NCBI GenBank assembly: GCA_040388665.1
Contig: JAZKBL010000060.1
Coordinates: forward strand, 1-27,611
Direction: 5' to 3'
Source: DAHVFY01 sp040388665
GTDB taxonomy: Bacteria > Chlamydiota > Chlamydiia > Chlamydiales > Rhabdochlamydiaceae
DNA: 27,611 bases
The first letter of the stretch is position 1. Each line of letters begins with the position of its first letter. The notes beneath the pieces are model-generated. The model was not told where the DNA came from. It searched no databases and worked only from the letters and a program-made list of their open reading frames with translations. Shown here piece after piece: positions 1 through 8,022 of this stretch. A program made the position numbers and the translations under genes.

Positions 1-1261
1 GAGGGACATGTCTTAATGTGGGGTGCATTCCTACAAAGACGCTTCTTGGGGGTGCTGAAGTTCTGCATAAAATTAAAAGATCAAGTGAATATGGGATTTC
101 TACAGGGGATGTGTCTTTTGATTATGGCAAGATGAAGACGCGCAAAGATGGTGTTGTTGAAAAAATCCGTAAAAGTCTTGAAGGGCTTCTTCTTTCTAAT
201 AAAATTACGATTCTTCGAGGTGTTGCTGAGTTTCTCTCTCCTTACGNNNNNNNNNNATAGAAGCTGCAATAGTGATTATCGAAACAGGATCGATTCCTCT
301 TGATATTGCGGCATTTCCTTGTGATCATGAAAAAATATTCAATTCCACATCTATTTTAGAGCTGACAAAATTACCCACATCTCTTGCAATTATCGGCGGT
401 GGATATATTGGCTGCGAGTTTGCTTCCCTTTTTGCAGAGCTTGGAGTGAAGGTGACAATTTTAGAAGCGCTTCCATCCATTGTTGCACTGCAGGGAAAAA
501 CGGTTTCTGAAGCGCTAACAAAAGCGTTTTTGAAAAAAGGGATTGCTATAGAAACAGGTGTCATGGTTGAGGGAATTGACAAGACATCAAGCGGTGTTAG
601 TATTCGTCTTAAAGATAAACCCGCGATGGCAGCTGACATAGCGCTTGTTTCCGTTGGTAGAAAAGTTGTCTCTGATGGTCTTGGCATTGAAAAAACGGCT
701 GTTAAGGTGGGTGATAAAGGGGCCATTGTTGTTAATGGCAAAATGGAAACAAATGTTCCTGGCATTTATGCCATTGGCGATGTAACGGGGCAGTTTTTGT
801 TAGCTCATGTCGCATCTCATCAGGGAATTATAGCCGCAGCTAACGCTACAGGGCAAGAGGCGCATATGCATTATAATGCTGTACCGGCTGTGATTTTTAC
901 CCATCCTGAAATCGCTACAGTGGGGATGACAGAAGAGATGGCAGAAACTGCGGGGCGCGCGGTTTCTATCGGTAAATTCCCTTTTCAAGCGCTTGGTAAA
1001 TCGGTTGCAACCATTGAAGTAGAAGGATTTGTTCAAGTGATTTCAGACAAAAAGACGGGAGAAATTTTAGGTGCGCAAGCAATTGGCCATGAAGCTGCAA
1101 GTCTGATTGCAGAAATGGCTCTTGCAATCCATAATGAGCTTACGCTTACTGAAGTGAGCGACACAATTCATGCGCATCCGACATTGCCTGAGGCGTGGAT
1201 GGAAGCGGCTTTGATTGCAGAGGGCACACCGATCCATTTTCCCCCGAAGCTAAAGAAATAG
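1..1261 (+). CDS. lpdA: Dihydrolipoamide dehydrogenase (E3), 5'-partial, interrupted by an assembly gap
   Basis: This flavoprotein disulfide reductase reoxidises the lipoyl groups of 2-oxoacid dehydrogenase complexes with NAD+ in the cytoplasm. The window opens inside the gene, in frame from base 3, at the redox-active disulfide CLNVGC followed by IPTK. After the gap come the NAD-binding motif IGGGYIGCEFAS, the second FAD motif YAIGDVTG and the C-terminal catalytic HAHPTLPE of the dimer partner. The reading frame differs on the two sides of the N run (247-256): it resumes with IEAAIVIIETGS. The true gap is therefore not exactly 10 bases, or a few bases are missing; a real frameshift is less likely because both halves are well conserved. 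The gene ends 7 bp before lipA, matching the lpdA-lipA order of Chlamydia. The N-terminal FAD-binding segment lies outside the window. Confidence 0.95.
247..256. other. Assembly gap (10 N) inside lpdA
   Basis: A run of ten N between codons for VAEFLSPY and IEAAIVII. Comparison with the usual Lpd layout suggests that roughly 10 to 20 residues are missing. The flanking frames do not agree, so the N count is probably a placeholder, not a measured length. Confidence 0.95.
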
Positions 1262-1268
1262 GAATTGC

Positions 1269-2210
1269 ATGAACCGATTAAATATCTTACCCGAAAAACC
1301 TGAAGAGAAAGAAGAGAGTCTTGGAAGATTTCCCTCTTGGCTTCATCGCAAGATTCCTGAAGGGGGCAATCTTTTTAAAACGGGTGGAATATTAGAAAAA
1401 TATCGGCTAAATACGGTGTGCGAAGAAGCTAAATGTCCCAATCGTCTTGAGTGTTATTCTAAAAAAACAGCGACTTTTTTGGCTTTAGGTAAACAGTGCA
1501 CGCGCAATTGTGGTTTTTGTGATATCGACTTTTCTAAGCAACCAAAAGCACCTGAAGAGGACGAGCCCTTGCGGATAGCTCTTTCTGTAAAGGAGCTTGG
1601 ATTGAAACATGTTGTGATTACAATGGTCGCACGCGATGATTTAGAAGATGGAGGAGCTGCGCATATTGCAGCGATTATCCGAGAAACAAGACGTATTAAC
1701 CTGGAAGTGTCGATTGAAGTGTTAATTTCTGATCTTTCGGGGAATTTAAAATCGGCAGATGTGATTCTTAGTGAACGACCAGAGATTTTTAATCATAATA
1801 TTGAGACAGTAAGAGCGCTTACACCGCGTGTTCGACATAAGGCGCAGTACGATAGAACGCTTGAACTTTTGCAGTACGCAAAATACAGCGGAAAAACAGA
1901 CTTTGTCAAGTCGGGTATCATGGTGGGTTTAGGAGAGAGTGACGAAGAAGTGTGTGCAACAATTGATGATCTCCATGCTGCAGGATGCGATATCATTACA
2001 GTTGGGCATTACTTGCAAGCGCACCGTCATAAGTTAAGAGTGAAAGCGTTTATCACGCCGGAGCAATTTAAGGCGTATGAAGATTATGGCTACAGCATCG
2101 GTGTAAAGTTTATGTATAGTGGCCCGTTTGTTAGATCAAGTTATAACGCACAGATGATTAAAAATCGGATGATTGATGAATCTTGCAATAGTCATACTCA
2201 ATTGGAATAG
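1269..2210 (+). CDS. lipA: Lipoyl synthase
   Basis: A radical-SAM enzyme that inserts two sulfurs into octanoyl groups on E2 and GcvH proteins to make lipoate. At 313 residues it has normal length. Both iron-sulfur motifs are visible: C51-x4-C56-x5-C62 for the auxiliary cluster and C77-x3-C81-x2-C84 for the radical-SAM cluster. The conserved C-terminal RSSYNA motif (R289 onward) is present; its serine ligates the auxiliary cluster in characterised LipA. The ATG at 1269 has an AGGA Shine-Dalgarno six bases upstream. Placement right behind lpdA couples cofactor synthesis with the enzyme that turns the cofactor over. The 3' end overlaps the next gene by 35 bp. Confidence 0.96.
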   Translation: MNRLNILPEKPEEKEESLGRFPSWLHRKIPEGGNLFKTGGILEKYRLNTVCEEAKCPNRLECYSKKTATFLALGKQCTRNCGFCDIDFSKQPKAPEEDEPLRIALSVKELGLKHVVITMVARDDLEDGGAAHIAAIIRETRRINLEVSIEVLISDLSGNLKSADVILSERPEIFNHNIETVRALTPRVRHKAQYDRTLELLQYAKYSGKTDFVKSGIMVGLGESDEEVCATIDDLHAAGCDIITVGHYLQAHRHKLRVKAFITPEQFKAYEDYGYSIGVKFMYSGPFVRSSYNAQMIKNRMIDESCNSHTQLE

Positions 2211-3084
2211 CAAGCAGGAAACGCTTGGCTGTTTGCAGTCTGTTACTTCTATTAACTTTCCCCATTTCGAAATTATTCTTGTTGACAACGGTTCATCCGA
2301 AGCTCCAGCTGAAGAATTTCAAGAGCTTTACCCTCAGATCCGTCTCTTGCGCAATGAAGAGAATTTTGGGTTTGCAGAAGGATGTAATCGGGGTATCGCA
2401 TATGCTCTTGAAAGAGGCGCGGACTATGTTCTACTTTTGAATAATGACGCACGAGTCGATCCTGAAATCCTTAATGCTTTTATGCAGGCAGCAGAGGCTT
2501 ACCCGGATGCAGGTGTTTTTGGAGCTAAAATCTATTACTATGACGAGCCAACTGTACTTTGGTACGCCGGTGGTGAAGTGGATAGTAAAAGGGGGCTTTG
2601 TTATCATGAAGGATGTCTAGAATCGGATCTTGAAAAAAAATGGGAATCCATCAGAGACACGGGATACGCTTGTGGGTGTGCGCTTTTCATTAGGGCAGAT
2701 GTGATCCAGACAGTCGGCTTTATGGATCCCCAATTTTTTCTAATTTGGGAAGAGATTGACTGGTGTTGGCGCATACGTGCCGCCGGTTATCGCTGTCTTT
2801 TTGTTCCAGATGCTAAAGTGTGGCATAAGATTTCTGCTTCGTTCGAAGGTGGCAATCGCGGACCCTTATGGGAGTATTTTTATAGAAGAAACCGTCTTTT
2901 ATTCCTCAAACGGTACTACCCCTCATTCTTTTATCGTATTGCATTCTGGCAAGAGCCGTTGCGTCACCTCGTCGGCTGCTTAAATCCTAGATTTGATAAA
3001 GAAAAAAGGCAACAGCATAGAGCCGCGCTTTCTGGCGTCTGCGACTATTTCCGTGGCAGATTTGGTCCTAAAATCAAAAGTTAA
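2176..3084 (+). CDS. Glycosyltransferase family 2 (GT-A fold, rhamnosyltransferase-like)
   Basis: Predicted inverting GT-A glycosyltransferase of about 302 residues that would transfer a nucleotide-activated sugar to a surface glycan; donor and acceptor cannot be read from the sequence. Visible landmarks are the opening beta strand LAIVILNWN, VDNGS (residues 36-40), the metal-binding LLLNND (86-91), and EEIDWCWR (192-199), which resembles the ED-x-D base motif of WbbL-like enzymes. No signal peptide or clear membrane helix is seen. A TTG at 2173 directly precedes the ATG at 2176; I prefer the ATG. It overlaps lipA by 35 bp and so is probably translated from the same mRNA. Its stop overlaps the stop of the convergent gene on the other strand by 11 bp. 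Confidence 0.85.
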   Translation: MNLAIVILNWNSKQETLGCLQSVTSINFPHFEIILVDNGSSEAPAEEFQELYPQIRLLRNEENFGFAEGCNRGIAYALERGADYVLLLNNDARVDPEILNAFMQAAEAYPDAGVFGAKIYYYDEPTVLWYAGGEVDSKRGLCYHEGCLESDLEKKWESIRDTGYACGCALFIRADVIQTVGFMDPQFFLIWEEIDWCWRIRAAGYRCLFVPDAKVWHKISASFEGGNRGPLWEYFYRRNRLLFLKRYYPSFFYRIAFWQEPLRHLVGCLNPRFDKEKRQQHRAALSGVCDYFRGRFGPKIKS

Positions 3085-3826
3085 TGAGAGAATCCCAGTA
3101 GAGTTGCATCTCCTCAGATAAGTGCTTTTTTACCTTTTTTAGATCGAGATGTTTTTGAATGTTCTCTGTGTCGATAAACGCAAATTGTCTGCTATTTGTG
3201 TAGGGAACATTCGTTAATAAATGAATGGAGCCGTAACCATGCTTAAGAATCATGTAGAGTTCTTCTAGATGTTTACGTGTTACGTAAGTTTTCCATGCTT
3301 TTTTCGTAGCTTTTGCATCCCGTAATTTCATATCTGTTTCTACGAGAATGAAGGGTTCTTGTTTTTTTTCTTTTGAAAAAGGATATGAAGGTAAAAGATA
3401 GAGCCATTTATCGGGGACTGTGAAATGGCGTATGTTTTTTTTGTGAATCAAGTTTCTAATTTTCTCAGCACCGATACAACGCTTTAATAGCCATTTCCAG
3501 TGGGGAGTTTCTTTCTTTGTCTGAGTTTCTGAATCAAGATAAAGTTTAAAAATATAATGTGGAAGGAGTGGATGTTTTGCAATAATGACAAAGCTAAAGG
3601 GTCCTTTAGTTAAGACGGTAAATCCCGCATCAATTAAGGATTGCTCATTTTCAGTAGCTCTTGATTGAGAAAAGATAAAATCAAGAGTTCTTTTTATCGG
3701 ATGATCAAAAGGCAAGAGATGGGAGTTTATAAGAGTGTATATTGTTTTACTGGAATTCAAGCATTCATGAGACGTCGCTTGATTGGAAATGCATAATAAG
3801 AAAAAAGCAAATATTAAGATTTTCAT
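3074..3826 (-). CDS. Secreted protein of unknown function with kinase-fold-like motifs
   Basis: A 250-residue protein with a signal peptide (residues 1 to about 19: positive start, hydrophobic core, end near ATSH). I do not recognise a named family. The mature part carries a string of motifs that could fit a degenerate protein-kinase-like fold: a hydrophobic strand ending in YIFKLYLD (K94, VAIK-like), GAEKIR (119-124, helix C-like), a hinge-like FILVETDM (159-166), then N206 and FAFIDTE (215-221, DFG-like D219). The catalytic-loop Asp is absent at the expected place five residues before N206, where I201 stands, so if this is the fold it may be a pseudokinase. The start codon overlaps the nth stop (TAATG), indicating translational coupling to a DNA-repair operon. 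The function call is inference only. Confidence 0.7.
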   Translation of the reverse strand: MKILIFAFFLLCISNQATSHECLNSSKTIYTLINSHLLPFDHPIKRTLDFIFSQSRATENEQSLIDAGFTVLTKGPFSFVIIAKHPLLPHYIFKLYLDSETQTKKETPHWKWLLKRCIGAEKIRNLIHKKNIRHFTVPDKWLYLLPSYPFSKEKKQEPFILVETDMKLRDAKATKKAWKTYVTRKHLEELYMILKHGYGSIHLLTNVPYTNSRQFAFIDTENIQKHLDLKKVKKHLSEEMQLYWDSLINF

Positions 3827-4440
3827 TATAATTTATCTTGGAGAAGAGAGCAGAGGGGGCAGGCTTTTGGGTCATGGGGTGCGGCTTTGCAGTAGGTGCG
3901 TGCGAAGTAGATGATCTGCAGATGGAGTTTTGCCCAAGAGGTGCGAGGGAAGAGGCGTTTGAGATCGCGCTCTGTTTGTAGAACGGATGAGCCATTGCTT
4001 AGGCCCCAGCGTTTAGCGCAGCGGTGGATGTGTGTGTCGACAGGGAAGGCGGGCTTGTGGAATGCTTGGATCATTACGACGGAGGCTGTTTTGTGGCCGA
4101 CACCGGGAAGCGCTTCTAGTGCTTTAAATGTTTTGGGAACAAGTCCTTTATGTTTTTCGATGAGGATCTTTGATAAGTGCCAAATGGCGCGCGCTTTTGA
4201 GGGGCCAAGCCCGCAGGGGCGGATGATCTCTTCAATCTCTTTAATATCAAGTTTGATCATTTCTTGAGGTGTTGCAGCTTGTGCAAAAAGATATGGTGTC
4301 GTTTTGTTCACACGCACGTCGGTGCATTGTGCAGAAAGGAGCACTGCAATCAGAAGTGTGTAGGGGTCGTTATGGATAAGCGGGATTTCAGGATGAGGAA
4401 AGTAAGTGTTTAATACTTTTTGAACAGTTTTCGGATTCAT
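3826..4440 (-). CDS. nth: Endonuclease III (DNA glycosylase/AP lyase)
   Basis: Removes oxidised pyrimidines and nicks the AP site in base-excision repair. At 204 residues it shows the helix-hairpin-helix LPGVGHKTAS with catalytic K117 and the catalytic aspartate D135 in FPVDTHIHR. The C-terminal iron-sulfur region has only three cysteines, C184-x9-C194-x2-C197, and the chain ends seven residues later; the fourth ligand of the E. coli C-x6-C-x2-C-x5-C pattern is missing. I start at the ATG at 4440, which overlaps the mnmE stop as ATGA; a TTG at 4452 is in frame but less likely. The mnmE-nth adjacency is also found in Chlamydia. Confidence 0.94.
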   Translation of the reverse strand: MNPKTVQKVLNTYFPHPEIPLIHNDPYTLLIAVLLSAQCTDVRVNKTTPYLFAQAATPQEMIKLDIKEIEEIIRPCGLGPSKARAIWHLSKILIEKHKGLVPKTFKALEALPGVGHKTASVVMIQAFHKPAFPVDTHIHRCAKRWGLSNGSSVLQTERDLKRLFPRTSWAKLHLQIIYFARTYCKAAPHDPKACPLCSLLQDKL

Positions 4441-5787
4441 TTGCCAATACAAAATTTTGAGAAGATAGCGGTTAGAATATCTTCTGTGATGTTTGTGCCG
4501 ATGATGGTGCCAAGTTCGATGAGGGTTTGTCGCATGTCGGAGGCGAGAAATTCGGGAGAGATGTTTGTTTGAAGACCGCTTATGAGCGCATTTAACGAGG
4601 TGATGGCGTTACTTAACGCTTGATGGTGGCGTTCATTGGTGATGAGCACTTCTTCTTTTGAAGGGGGGCCTTTTTTCCAAATCAGCTTTTCGATAGCGGT
4701 GTGGAGTGTATCTATACCGATATGATTTTTAGCAGAGATTTTAACGCTTTGTGGATAAGAAAATGCTGAAGATACTTCTTCTAGATCGATTTTATTCCAC
4801 ACAATGATTGTTTTTTCTTCAGGAAGAGTTGCAAGGAGGTTTTTTTCTTCTTCTGTAAAAGATCTTGAAGCATCTACGACAAAGAGGATGATATCTGCTT
4901 CTTCAAGGGCTATTCTACTGCGCTTAATGCCCTCTGCTTCGATGATTTCTTCTGTTGTGCGAATACCTGCTGTATCGATGAGTTTGAAGTGGAAATTACC
5001 AAGGCGCATGTCTGCTTCAAGTAAATCGCGCGTTGTCCCCGCAATGTGTGTGACAATCGCGCGTTCTTTGCCAAGAAGAGCGTTCATGAGAGAAGACTTG
5101 CCGACATTTGGCGCTCCAGAAAGACATAAGGAAAGTCCGTGGTGAAGAATTTTTCCTTCGTGGAATGTAGCATGAAGTGCTTTCATTTTTGTGCAGGTGG
5201 ATTCTAAAGAGAAGATAATCTCTTCAAGACTTGCAAATTCTAATCCTTCTTCGGGAAAGTCAACCCACGCTTCTAAGATCGCTGCGCTATCTGTAAGTTC
5301 TGCTTGAAACTCAGAGATTTTTCTAGACAAAGATCCTTGCAATTGTTTTTCAGCGACAGTTAAATGAAGTTCGCTTTTTGCTGCAATGAGCTCTTGGACA
5401 GCTTCTGCCTGACTTAAATCCATTTTCCCACTCAAGAAAGCGCGAAACGTGAATTCTCCGGGCTGGGCTGGACGTGCGCCTGCTTGAAACACTCGTTCTA
5501 GCACGCGTCGTGTGATTAAAGCTCCGCCGTGGCAGTGGATTTCTACCGTATTTTCGCCTGTATAGGATTTTGGCCCATGCATCGGAAGAAGGAGCACNNN
5601 NNNNNNNTTTTCCGAAATGTGCTGTGTGGGATTTGTAGCTTGTGACTTTGCCAGAAAAAATCTGATCTGCGATAGCAAGGGCGTCTTTTCCAGAAATCCG
5701 GATGACGGCAATGCCTCCTTCTCCGGGAGGAGTCGCAACAGCTGCAATTGTTTCATTAGGATCGTAAGGACGGTGAACAAATTCCAT
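4437..5787 (-). CDS. mnmE: tRNA modification GTPase MnmE (TrmE/ThdF), interrupted by an assembly gap
   Basis: Works with MnmG to install 5-carboxymethylaminomethyl groups at the wobble uridine of several tRNAs. The N-terminal tetrahydrofolate-binding domain starts MEFVHRPYDPNETIAAVATPPGEGG and continues after the gap with the GP-x-SYTGE and HCHGG region. The G domain shows G1 (GAPNVGKSS), G2 (GTTRD), G3 (DTAG) and G4 (NKID), and the chain ends with the invariant FCIGK whose cysteine is required in E. coli MnmE. The frame changes across the N run (5598-5607): upstream it reads to TAHFGK, downstream it resumes at VLLLPMHGP. About ten residues are probably missing, so I treat it as one intact gene. 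The stop overlaps the nth start. Confidence 0.94.
5598..5607. other. Assembly gap (10 N) inside mnmE
   Basis: Ten N between the codons for TAHFGK and VLLLPMHG on the minus strand. The reading frame shifts between the two sides, so the real gap length is not 10. The alignment with E. coli MnmE that I can recall suggests about ten missing residues. Confidence 0.95.
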
Positions 5788-5829
5788 GGGGATAATTCTA
5801 TAGAAGTTTTAATTTGTTTTAAACTTAAA

Positions 5830-6414
5830 TTAGATAAGTCGTAAAGCTATTGTAATAAGTTGAGAAAGAGGGATCTCTTCATCTGCAGTTTTAAGTGCGT
5901 GACTCACAGCTTTTTGTGCGTTCAGAGGATTGTAACCTAAATGGATCAGAGCTTGGATCGCGTCAGAAGCAGCGCTTATGGGGCGTGGCGACGATGTTGT
6001 AGTTTTTTCTTGAATTTTGAACTTGCCTCGCATTTCAACAACAAGCCTTTCAGCGGTTTTTTTCCCAATGCCTGGAATTTTGCTAAGAAGGGTGTGGTTA
6101 GCAGTGGTGATGGCTAGTTGCAGGTCGTTTGCGTCCATGTGCCCGAGAAGTGCAAGAGACGTTTTGGGGCCAACGCCTGAAATATCATTTAATTTTTCAA
6201 AGAGATCTCGATCATTTGACGTCAAAAAACCGTAGAGTTTATGGGAATCTTCTCGTATGACGGTTGAAACATAAAATATAATTTCACATCCTGTTTGAGG
6301 AAGTTTGCTGTAGACGCTTAAAGGGATGCATAGCCCGTAGCCGAGTCCTTGCACATCAACGATGGCTTTGGAGGGGCTTGCTTCTACAAGTTTTCCTCGA
6401 ATATATTCTAGCAT
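5830..6414 (-). CDS. ruvA: Holliday junction branch migration protein RuvA
   Basis: RuvA tetramers bind Holliday junctions and load the RuvB motor. The 194-residue protein has the N-terminal OB fold (starting MLEYIRGKLVE), two helix-hairpin-helix motifs (ISGVGPK at 78-84 and IPGIGKKTAERLV at 113-125), a linker around 135-150 and the C-terminal RuvB-contact domain ending LITIALRLI. The start has a strong AAGGAG Shine-Dalgarno six bases upstream, lying within the end of ruvC, and the two genes overlap by 7 bp. mnmE follows after 42 bp, so the three are likely one transcript. No ruvB is seen in the window. Confidence 0.96.
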   Translation of the reverse strand: MLEYIRGKLVEASPSKAIVDVQGLGYGLCIPLSVYSKLPQTGCEIIFYVSTVIREDSHKLYGFLTSNDRDLFEKLNDISGVGPKTSLALLGHMDANDLQLAITTANHTLLSKIPGIGKKTAERLVVEMRGKFKIQEKTTTSSPRPISAASDAIQALIHLGYNPLNAQKAVSHALKTADEEIPLSQLITIALRLI

Positions 6415-6887
6415 ATAGGGCTCCTTAGGGTGTGGGCGTGGCAGAGAGCGATCGCAAGGGCGTCGGCTGCATCCTCTGGTTCGGGTGGGGTTGATAAAGA
6501 GAGAAGAAGTTGAATCATTTTTTGTACCTGTTGTTTACTTGCAGCTCCGTTTCCAACAACAGCGAGTTTAGCCTTTTTTGGAGCATATTCAAAGACGGGA
6601 ATATTTTTTCGCGTTGCTGCAAGAATGGCAACGCCACGCGCCATCCCAAGTTTCATTGCACTTTGGGGGTTTTTACAAACAAATTGCGTTTCTATGGCAA
6701 CAGCTGTTGGGGCATAGCGTTCAATAAGGTATTCGATCCCATTAAAAATGAATAGGTAGCGTTCGTGAATAGAAAGCTTGAGTGGGGGGCGAATGCAGCC
6801 AAAGTCAAGGACTTGTTTTCCTGCTTTGACGATTCCATATCCTGTGATGCGGGTCCCGGGATCGATTCCTAAGATAGTCTCTTCCAT
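6408..6887 (-). CDS. ruvC: Crossover junction endodeoxyribonuclease RuvC
   Basis: Holliday junction resolvase. The protein is 159 residues from the ATG at 6887 (MEETILGIDPGTRITGYG). The four acidic active-site residues of the RNase H fold are visible: D9 in GIDPGT, E66 in AIETQFV, and D139 and D142 in EPEDAADALAIA. The frame stays open far upstream, but the family start and a suitable promoter position favour 6887. It is the first gene of the ruvC-ruvA-mnmE-nth unit and diverges from the GT9 gene across 82 bp. Confidence 0.95.
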   Translation of the reverse strand: MEETILGIDPGTRITGYGIVKAGKQVLDFGCIRPPLKLSIHERYLFIFNGIEYLIERYAPTAVAIETQFVCKNPQSAMKLGMARGVAILAATRKNIPVFEYAPKKAKLAVVGNGAASKQQVQKMIQLLLSLSTPPEPEDAADALAIALCHAHTLRSPIC

Positions 6888-6911
6888 AAATTCTTTATGT
6901 TCTTTCCGTAT

Positions 6912-6917
6912 ATTATA
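6912..6917 (-). promoter_or_regulatory. Candidate -10 element for the ruvC operon
   Basis: The minus strand reads TATAAT here, 25 bp before the ruvC ATG, in the short divergent intergenic region. I see no good -35 hexamer at the expected distance, so the match may be chance in AT-rich DNA. Confidence 0.35.
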
Positions 6918-6969
6918 AAAATAAGCAATTGTGGTATTTTTACGAGTATTATTTTTGGTTCTCAAGGTT

Positions 6970-8022
6970 ATGAAAGAACTGCTGTCTCCTAAAAATATCA
7001 TCGTGAGAATGCCCAACTGGATTGGGGATTTTGTGATGGCTCTTCCTGTATTAATGGATTTAAGAAATTCTTTTAAAGAAGCGCAAATTACAGCAATGTG
7101 CAAGGCCCCTTTGGGAGATCTTCTTAGAGAAGATCCTACTGTAGATGAAATTTTTTCGTTTAGTAAAATAAGTGGATTTTCAAGACGTTTAGAAAGACGC
7201 GATGTGATTGAAAAGTTGCGCAAAGGGCAGTACGATTTAGGTGTTCTTCTTACGAATTCTTTTTCTTCTGCATGGCTTTTCTGGCAAGGAAATGTAAAAA
7301 ATAGAGTGGGGTTCGAGGGGAATTGGCGTCGTCTTCTGTTAAGTCATCCTTTAACTTTTCCTGGAAATCGTAAAAAGCAACATCTTGTTACAACCTACAA
7401 AAATTTATTGACACCTCTTGATATTGCGATTTCTGCAACAGCGCCGCGTCTTATATTAACGGAAAGAGAAATTGCAGAAGCACGTAGCCTTTTAGAAAAT
7501 TATGGTATTTCTAAAAATAATCTTATTGTTGGAATTAATCCTGGAGCGGCATATGGTTCTGCAAAATGTTGGTTACCTGAGCGCTTCCGTGAAGTAACAG
7601 AGAAGATGCTCACGCATGAAAATGTTTCTATTGTCTATTTTGGGGATCCGATAACGGCAGCTCTTGTTAAAGATATATGTAGGGGATTTTCTTCGCGCGT
7701 TGTTAATTTAGCAGGGATGACCTCTTTACGAGAACTCGTTTCCTTAATTGGCGTATGTGATGTTCTTTTGACAAATGATAGTGGTCCAATGCACATTGCG
7801 GATGCTCTTAACGTGCCGCTTGTTGCTTTGTTTGGCTCTACAAATGAAATAACGACGGGGCCATATCGATCAAAGAATGTGATTCATAAACATGTTTCAT
7901 GCTCTCCGTGTCATCTTAGAGTATGCCCTATTGATTTTCGGTGCATGAAAGAGATTCAAGCGGAAGAGGTCTATGAAGAGATTTGCAAAATCCTTAAATT
8001 TTCCAAGTTAAATATATGTTAA
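6970..8022 (+). CDS. ADP-heptose:LPS heptosyltransferase-like glycosyltransferase (GT9, WaaF-like)
   Basis: Predicted 350-residue GT-B enzyme acting on the cytoplasmic side of the inner membrane in lipopolysaccharide core assembly. The start IIVRMPNWIGDFVMALPVL matches the WaaF acceptor-side loop (MPNWIGD, residues 14-20). NPGAAYGSAKCWLPERF and LTNDSGPMHIADAL are the donor-site motifs of the family, and the late cysteine cluster CSPCHLRVCPIDFRCM resembles the WaaF C terminus. I use the ATG at 6970 rather than a GTG 39 bases upstream, since homology begins here. The stop overlaps the next gene by 7 bp. Chlamydiaceae lipopolysaccharide is known to lack heptose, so this gene suggests a longer core, or another sugar donor, in this organism. 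Confidence 0.87.
   Translation: MKELLSPKNIIVRMPNWIGDFVMALPVLMDLRNSFKEAQITAMCKAPLGDLLREDPTVDEIFSFSKISGFSRRLERRDVIEKLRKGQYDLGVLLTNSFSSAWLFWQGNVKNRVGFEGNWRRLLLSHPLTFPGNRKKQHLVTTYKNLLTPLDIAISATAPRLILTEREIAEARSLLENYGISKNNLIVGINPGAAYGSAKCWLPERFREVTEKMLTHENVSIVYFGDPITAALVKDICRGFSSRVVNLAGMTSLRELVSLIGVCDVLLTNDSGPMHIADALNVPLVALFGSTNEITTGPYRSKNVIHKHVSCSPCHLRVCPIDFRCMKEIQAEEVYEEICKILKFSKLNIC

Noticed and set aside
4804..5145. 113-codon + strand ORF
   Set aside because: Antisense to the mnmE G domain, where codon structure and motifs clearly support the minus strand.
5830..7223. RuvC with a long N-terminal extension up to 7223
   Set aside because: The extension has no RuvC homology and runs antisense through the start of the GT9 gene; the ATG at 6887 gives a normal-length RuvC.
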